From contig DRGS01000110.1 in NCBI GenBank assembly GCA_011053245.1, positions 12,619 to 76,618 of the forward strand: a stretch of DNA of 64,000 nt, written 5' to 3'. This document shows positions 61,757 through 64,000 of this stretch, piece after piece. The stretch's first letter is position 1. Each line of letters opens with the position of its first letter. The notes below the pieces were generated by a model. It did not search any database. It saw nothing but the letters and a program-made list of their open reading frames with translations, and was not told the origin of the DNA. A program made the translations under genes and the position numbers. Source of the stretch: Phycisphaerales bacterium (GTDB taxonomy: Bacteria; Planctomycetota; Phycisphaerae; Sedimentisphaerales; Anaerohalosphaeraceae).

Positions 61757-63193
61757 TTAATCGTTACTATCAAAAAGCTGCATCTGGTGGCGTTCCATGG
61801 CGAATTTGTTCACTACGGAACTTACAGGTATTTTATAATTTCCGCTCCAGCAGGCGGTACAGTAATGATCCGGCGGCAGTGAAGCGCAGGAGAGCAAACC
61901 GTCAAGCGAAATGTACCCGATGCTGTCTGCTCCGAGGTGCTTGGCTATTGCGGTCATTTTTTTGTGGTTATTCGCGAGTAGTTCGCCTTTAGTCGGGAAG
62001 TCGACGCCGTAAAAACAGGGATGAGCGACAGGCGGGCAGGCGACCCGCATGTGTATTTCGGTTGCTCCTGCTTTTCGCAGTGATCTTATTTTTCCTTTGG
62101 TGGTTGTTCCTCGGACGACGGAGTCATCGACAACTACGACGCGTTTGCCTTCTACTACGTCTTTGCAGACGGAGAGTTTTAGCTTTACGGCTATGTCGCG
62201 CATGTCCTGTGTCGGTGCGATGAATGTGCGTCCTATGTAATGGCTTCTGACGAAACCCATGTCGAAGGGTATTGAGCTTTGCTTTGCGTAACCGATGGCG
62301 GCGGATGTTCCGGAGTCAGGGATGGGTATTACGACGTCGGCTTGTACGGGGTGTTCTTTTGCTAATTGCTCGCCGCTTCGTTTGCGGACCTCATGTACGT
62401 TTTCGCCGAAGACTTTGCTGGTCGGTTTGGCGAAATAGACATGCTCGAAAAGGCAGTGAGCCGGTGTGACGGTTCCGGGGTCCATGAAGAATCTGCTTTG
62501 GAGGCCTTTGTCGCTTAGCGTGACGATCTCGCCGGGTTCAACGTCGCGGACGTATTCGGCGTCTATCGCGTCCAATGCGCATGTCTCGCTGGCGAAGCAG
62601 TATTTGCCGTTTTGTGTTTTGCCAATGCTTAAGGGGCGTATTCCGTAAGGGTCGCGTGCGGCTTCTATTCTGTCATGGAAAAGGAACAGTAGCGAATATG
62701 CTCCCTGGAGATGACGCAGGACATGGCCGAGGGGATCCTCTTTTGTTACATGCGACGGTTTTGCGAGCAGGTGTACGATTATTTCAGTGTCGTTGGTCGA
62801 CTTGAATATGTGGCCGTATGCTTCGTACTCGTCCCGCAGCAGTGATGCGTTTATGAGATTGCCGTTATGGGCGAGGGCGACCTGTCCCTGTGAGTATTCG
62901 GCTAAGAACGGCTGGGCGTTGGTGGGGTTGCTCGAACCTGAGGTAGAGTACCGCACATGGCCGATAGCCATCGGATTGGTCAGTTTCTCGAGTACGCCGC
63001 GTCCGGCACGGAATACCCTGCTTACCTGTCCCATACTGCTGAAGCATTTTATCTGCTCACCGTCACTGGAAGCTATTCCCGCCGATTCCTGGCCGCGGTG
63101 CTGCAAGCTGTGCAAGCCGAAATAGGTCTTCTGGACAGCTTCCGGGTCGTCAAATATCCCGAAAACCCCACATTCTTCTCGTTTATCCGTCAT
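61757..63193 (-). CDS. purF: Amidophosphoribosyltransferase
   Basis: About 478 residues from the ATG at 63193. First committed step of purine synthesis (glutamine + PRPP). A seven-residue propeptide precedes the nucleophilic Cys8 in 'ECGVFGIFDD'. 'LHSLQHRGQESAGIA', 'GHVRYSTSGSSNPTNAQPF' and 'LAHNGNLINA' form the glutaminase domain. The PRPP-binding motif is 'VVVVDDSVVRGTT' (about residues 350-362). A Cys-containing end ('LPPDHYCTACWSGNY') fits the Fe-S type of PurF. It is transcribed with purM. Confidence 0.96.
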   Translation of the reverse strand: MTDKREECGVFGIFDDPEAVQKTYFGLHSLQHRGQESAGIASSDGEQIKCFSSMGQVSRVFRAGRGVLEKLTNPMAIGHVRYSTSGSSNPTNAQPFLAEYSQGQVALAHNGNLINASLLRDEYEAYGHIFKSTNDTEIIVHLLAKPSHVTKEDPLGHVLRHLQGAYSLLFLFHDRIEAARDPYGIRPLSIGKTQNGKYCFASETCALDAIDAEYVRDVEPGEIVTLSDKGLQSRFFMDPGTVTPAHCLFEHVYFAKPTSKVFGENVHEVRKRSGEQLAKEHPVQADVVIPIPDSGTSAAIGYAKQSSIPFDMGFVRSHYIGRTFIAPTQDMRDIAVKLKLSVCKDVVEGKRVVVVDDSVVRGTTTKGKIRSLRKAGATEIHMRVACPPVAHPCFYGVDFPTKGELLANNHKKMTAIAKHLGADSIGYISLDGLLSCASLPPDHYCTACWSGNYKIPVSSVVNKFAMERHQMQLFDSND

Positions 63194-63231
63194 AAATCTC
63201 CATAAAAATGACAATAGAACCGTATGTACGC

Positions 63232-63260
63232 AGTCTACACAATAGGCCTTAGCAAGTCAA
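63232..63260 (-). promoter_or_regulatory. Promoter for the purF operon
   Basis: On the minus strand TTGACT (63260-63255), a 17-base spacer and TAGACT (63237-63232). The leader is about 30 bases, with GGAG before the purF ATG at 63193. No PurR-like operator was recognised. Confidence 0.6.
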
Positions 63261-63355
63261 CATGTTCAGTAAAACAGACTGATAAAATAAATGTTTTTTT
63301 GGGATTCCTGTGATTTCCCCGCCCCAAAAAGCCTCAAATGCTGAAAACGATCGCA

Positions 63356-63449
63356 TTATAGATCTTTGATATAACCGCCAAGCCAGCACAGATCAAGAAC
63401 CTTGTAAACCTGCTTTAGGATATGGTCTTCCGGAATAAGCGACCACCTT
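63356..63449 (-). pseudogene. N-terminal fragment of a DDE transposase (IS1182/DUF772-like)
   Basis: A short open frame reads 'SLIPEDHILKQVYKVLDLCW' and then 'LGGYIKDL' before a stop. This resembles the start of IS1182/IS1380-type transposases ('IPEDHLLRxIDxVLDL'). No start codon or remaining protein is present. It lies directly beside the broken Y1 transposase fragment. Confidence 0.4.
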
Positions 63450-63457
63450 TAATTAAT

Positions 63458-63640
63458 CTAGTGGTTGCCCATGATGCAATAACCGCACACACGCATACCG
63501 AAACGCTCAATGCCCTCAGCAAGAATACGCTCAAAAGCCTCAAAGTCCGCACGTTTTTTGAATATCCGCAACCGACCGTTAGCACGATTGATCACATGAT
63601 ACACAATGCCGCCCGTATCAATTCGTTTAGCTCAGCCCAT
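63458..63640 (-). pseudogene. Broken Y1/RAYT-type transposase
   Basis: From an ATG at 63640 the frame reads Met-Gly-stop, then continues 'AKRIDTGGIVYHVINRANGR', 'RADFEAFERILAEGIERFG' and 'CGYCIMGNH', and stops. This is the N-terminal ~60 residues of a RAYT (usual start 'HVxNRxNxR' and end 'YCVMxNHxH'). The TGA at codon 3 looks like a mutated CGA (Arg). The second half, with the catalytic His and Tyr, is lost. Confidence 0.7.
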
Positions 63641-63670
63641 AAATAACAAAATACCAGAAAATCAGAAGAG

Positions 63671-63693
63671 AAAAGGTTGTCCGACACCTTTAA
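63671..63693. repeat. REP-like palindrome
   Basis: 'aaaaggttgtccgacacctt' forms an imperfect hairpin. Palindromes of this AAAGG...CCTTT form commonly accompany RAYT genes like the fragment just left of it. Confidence 0.5.
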
Positions 63694-63745
63694 TTATTCT
63701 ATGAGAAAAGATGGCTGAGGCTTTAATAATCAAGGTAATGTGTGG

Positions 63746-63767
63746 AAAAAGGTACCTGGCCTTTAAT
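63746..63767. repeat. REP-like palindrome
   Basis: 'aaaaaggtacctggccttt' pairs AAAGG with CCTTT around a short loop; sister of the palindrome at 63671. Confidence 0.45.
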
Positions 63768-63839
63768 TCACCAAAGATCAGAACAAGCAATCAATCGTAC
63801 CGCCCATAACTGGCCGGTAATTTTTTATCGGAAAATCTC

Positions 63840-63868
63840 TTTACATTATATCTGTTTTTGTGTATAAT
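63840..63868 (+). promoter_or_regulatory. Near-consensus sigma70 promoter
   Basis: TTTACA (63840-63845), a 17-base spacer and a perfect TATAAT (63863-63868). The transcript would begin near 63875 and run into the gene that leaves the window. An AAGGAG string at 63882-63887 lies before a six-codon open frame starting at 63901, possibly a leader peptide. Confidence 0.7.
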
Positions 63869-63935
63869 ACGGCAACATTCTAAGGAGACACTGCTCGGTG
63901 ATGAAATGCAACCGTTTGTAAAACAAGGCAGAACA

Positions 63936-64000
63936 ATGAACAGGAGAAGAAATAACCCTGCGTATCCTGACGGTCGGATCCAAGACCGTGTTCCAATCAC
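63936..64000 (+). CDS. Start of an unidentified gene (runs off window)
   Basis: From the ATG at 63936 (AAGG seven bases upstream) an open frame begins 'MNRRRNNPAYPDGRIQDRVP' and is still open at the window end. The strong promoter at 63840 supports it. The frame is also open upstream to an ATG at 63906. It is too short for any functional call; an Arg-rich start is seen. Confidence 0.4.
   Translation, partial: MNRRRNNPAYPDGRIQDRVPI

Larger units (their letters stand above)
63261..63839. other. Mobile-element debris between purF and the last promoter
   Basis: No intact gene. It contains two transposase fragments and two REP-like palindromes, listed separately. The string 'cctttaatt' recurs at about 63447, 63688 and 63760, which suggests insertion or copying of one short repeat family. 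Confidence 0.55.

Noticed and set aside
63791..64000. A 69-codon minus-strand frame at the right edge
   Set aside because: It runs antisense through a near-consensus promoter and a better supported plus-strand gene start. Its hydrophobic stretch is likely chance.

Overview
The window (about 45% GC) most resembles a planctomycete of the Phycisphaerae/Sedimentisphaerales type. That placement is an inference from the mix of genes, the degenerate 'aattgggtttgtttt' intergenic repeats, and the REP palindromes with Y1 transposases. No rRNA or marker phylogeny is available here.

Layout. 1-6.6 kb: chromosomal housekeeping genes (proS on the minus strand; then a HipA-like kinase with a HIRAN-like partner, rarA, 5-formyl-THF cyclo-ligase, an L,D-transpeptidase and a VWA protein on the plus strand). 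7.3-49.6 kb: one large cell-surface polysaccharide locus. It opens with an MsbA-like exporter carrying a PDZ-like insertion. Next come glycosyltransferases, FkbM methyltransferases, UDP-xylose synthase, a carbamoyltransferase, a polyprenyl-phosphate sugar transferase, Wzy- and Wzx-like proteins, and two sugar-acid modules. The first module (29.1-35.7 kb) is a tightly packed set: HpcH/HpaI aldolase, an aldolase fused to a DUF115-like domain, an LdpA-like Fe-S protein, a HAD phosphatase, a B12-type radical SAM protein and a KdsB-like cytidylyltransferase. It looks like an undescribed route to a CMP-activated ulosonic-type sugar. The second module (41.5-49.1 kb) is a pseudaminic acid pathway (pseB, pseC, pseG, pseI, pseF). 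It has no recognisable acetyltransferase PseH, but has two formyltransferase-fold proteins and a PIG-L deacetylase, so N-formylated pseudaminic acid is a plausible product. 50.9-54.4 kb: remnant of an integrated element (serine recombinase, excisionase-like proteins, primase fragment, tyrosine integrase) lying against tRNA-Phe. 54.4-58.8 kb: degenerate repeats, a DUF262/GmrSD-like protein, a REP array and its Y1 transposase. 58.9-63.2 kb: chromosomal genes again (family 4 uracil-DNA glycosylase, purF-purM with a membrane protein). 63.3-64 kb: transposase debris, REP-like palindromes and a strong promoter before a gene that leaves the window.

A 26-bp exact direct repeat of part of tRNA-Phe occurs at 6631-6656 and inside the tRNA gene at 54360-54385. 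It brackets the whole polysaccharide locus plus the integrase block, and suggests that site-specific recombination helped assemble or move this ~47.7-kb segment. Three broken genes at cassette borders (9.5, 14.5 and 27.0 kb) support repeated shuffling.

Working model: sugars are made by UXS, the pse genes and the ulosonic-like module. The lipid-linked repeat unit is started by the polyprenyl-phosphate transferase, extended by the glycosyltransferases, decorated by methyl-, carbamoyl- and formyltransferases, and exported and polymerised by Wzx/Wzy.
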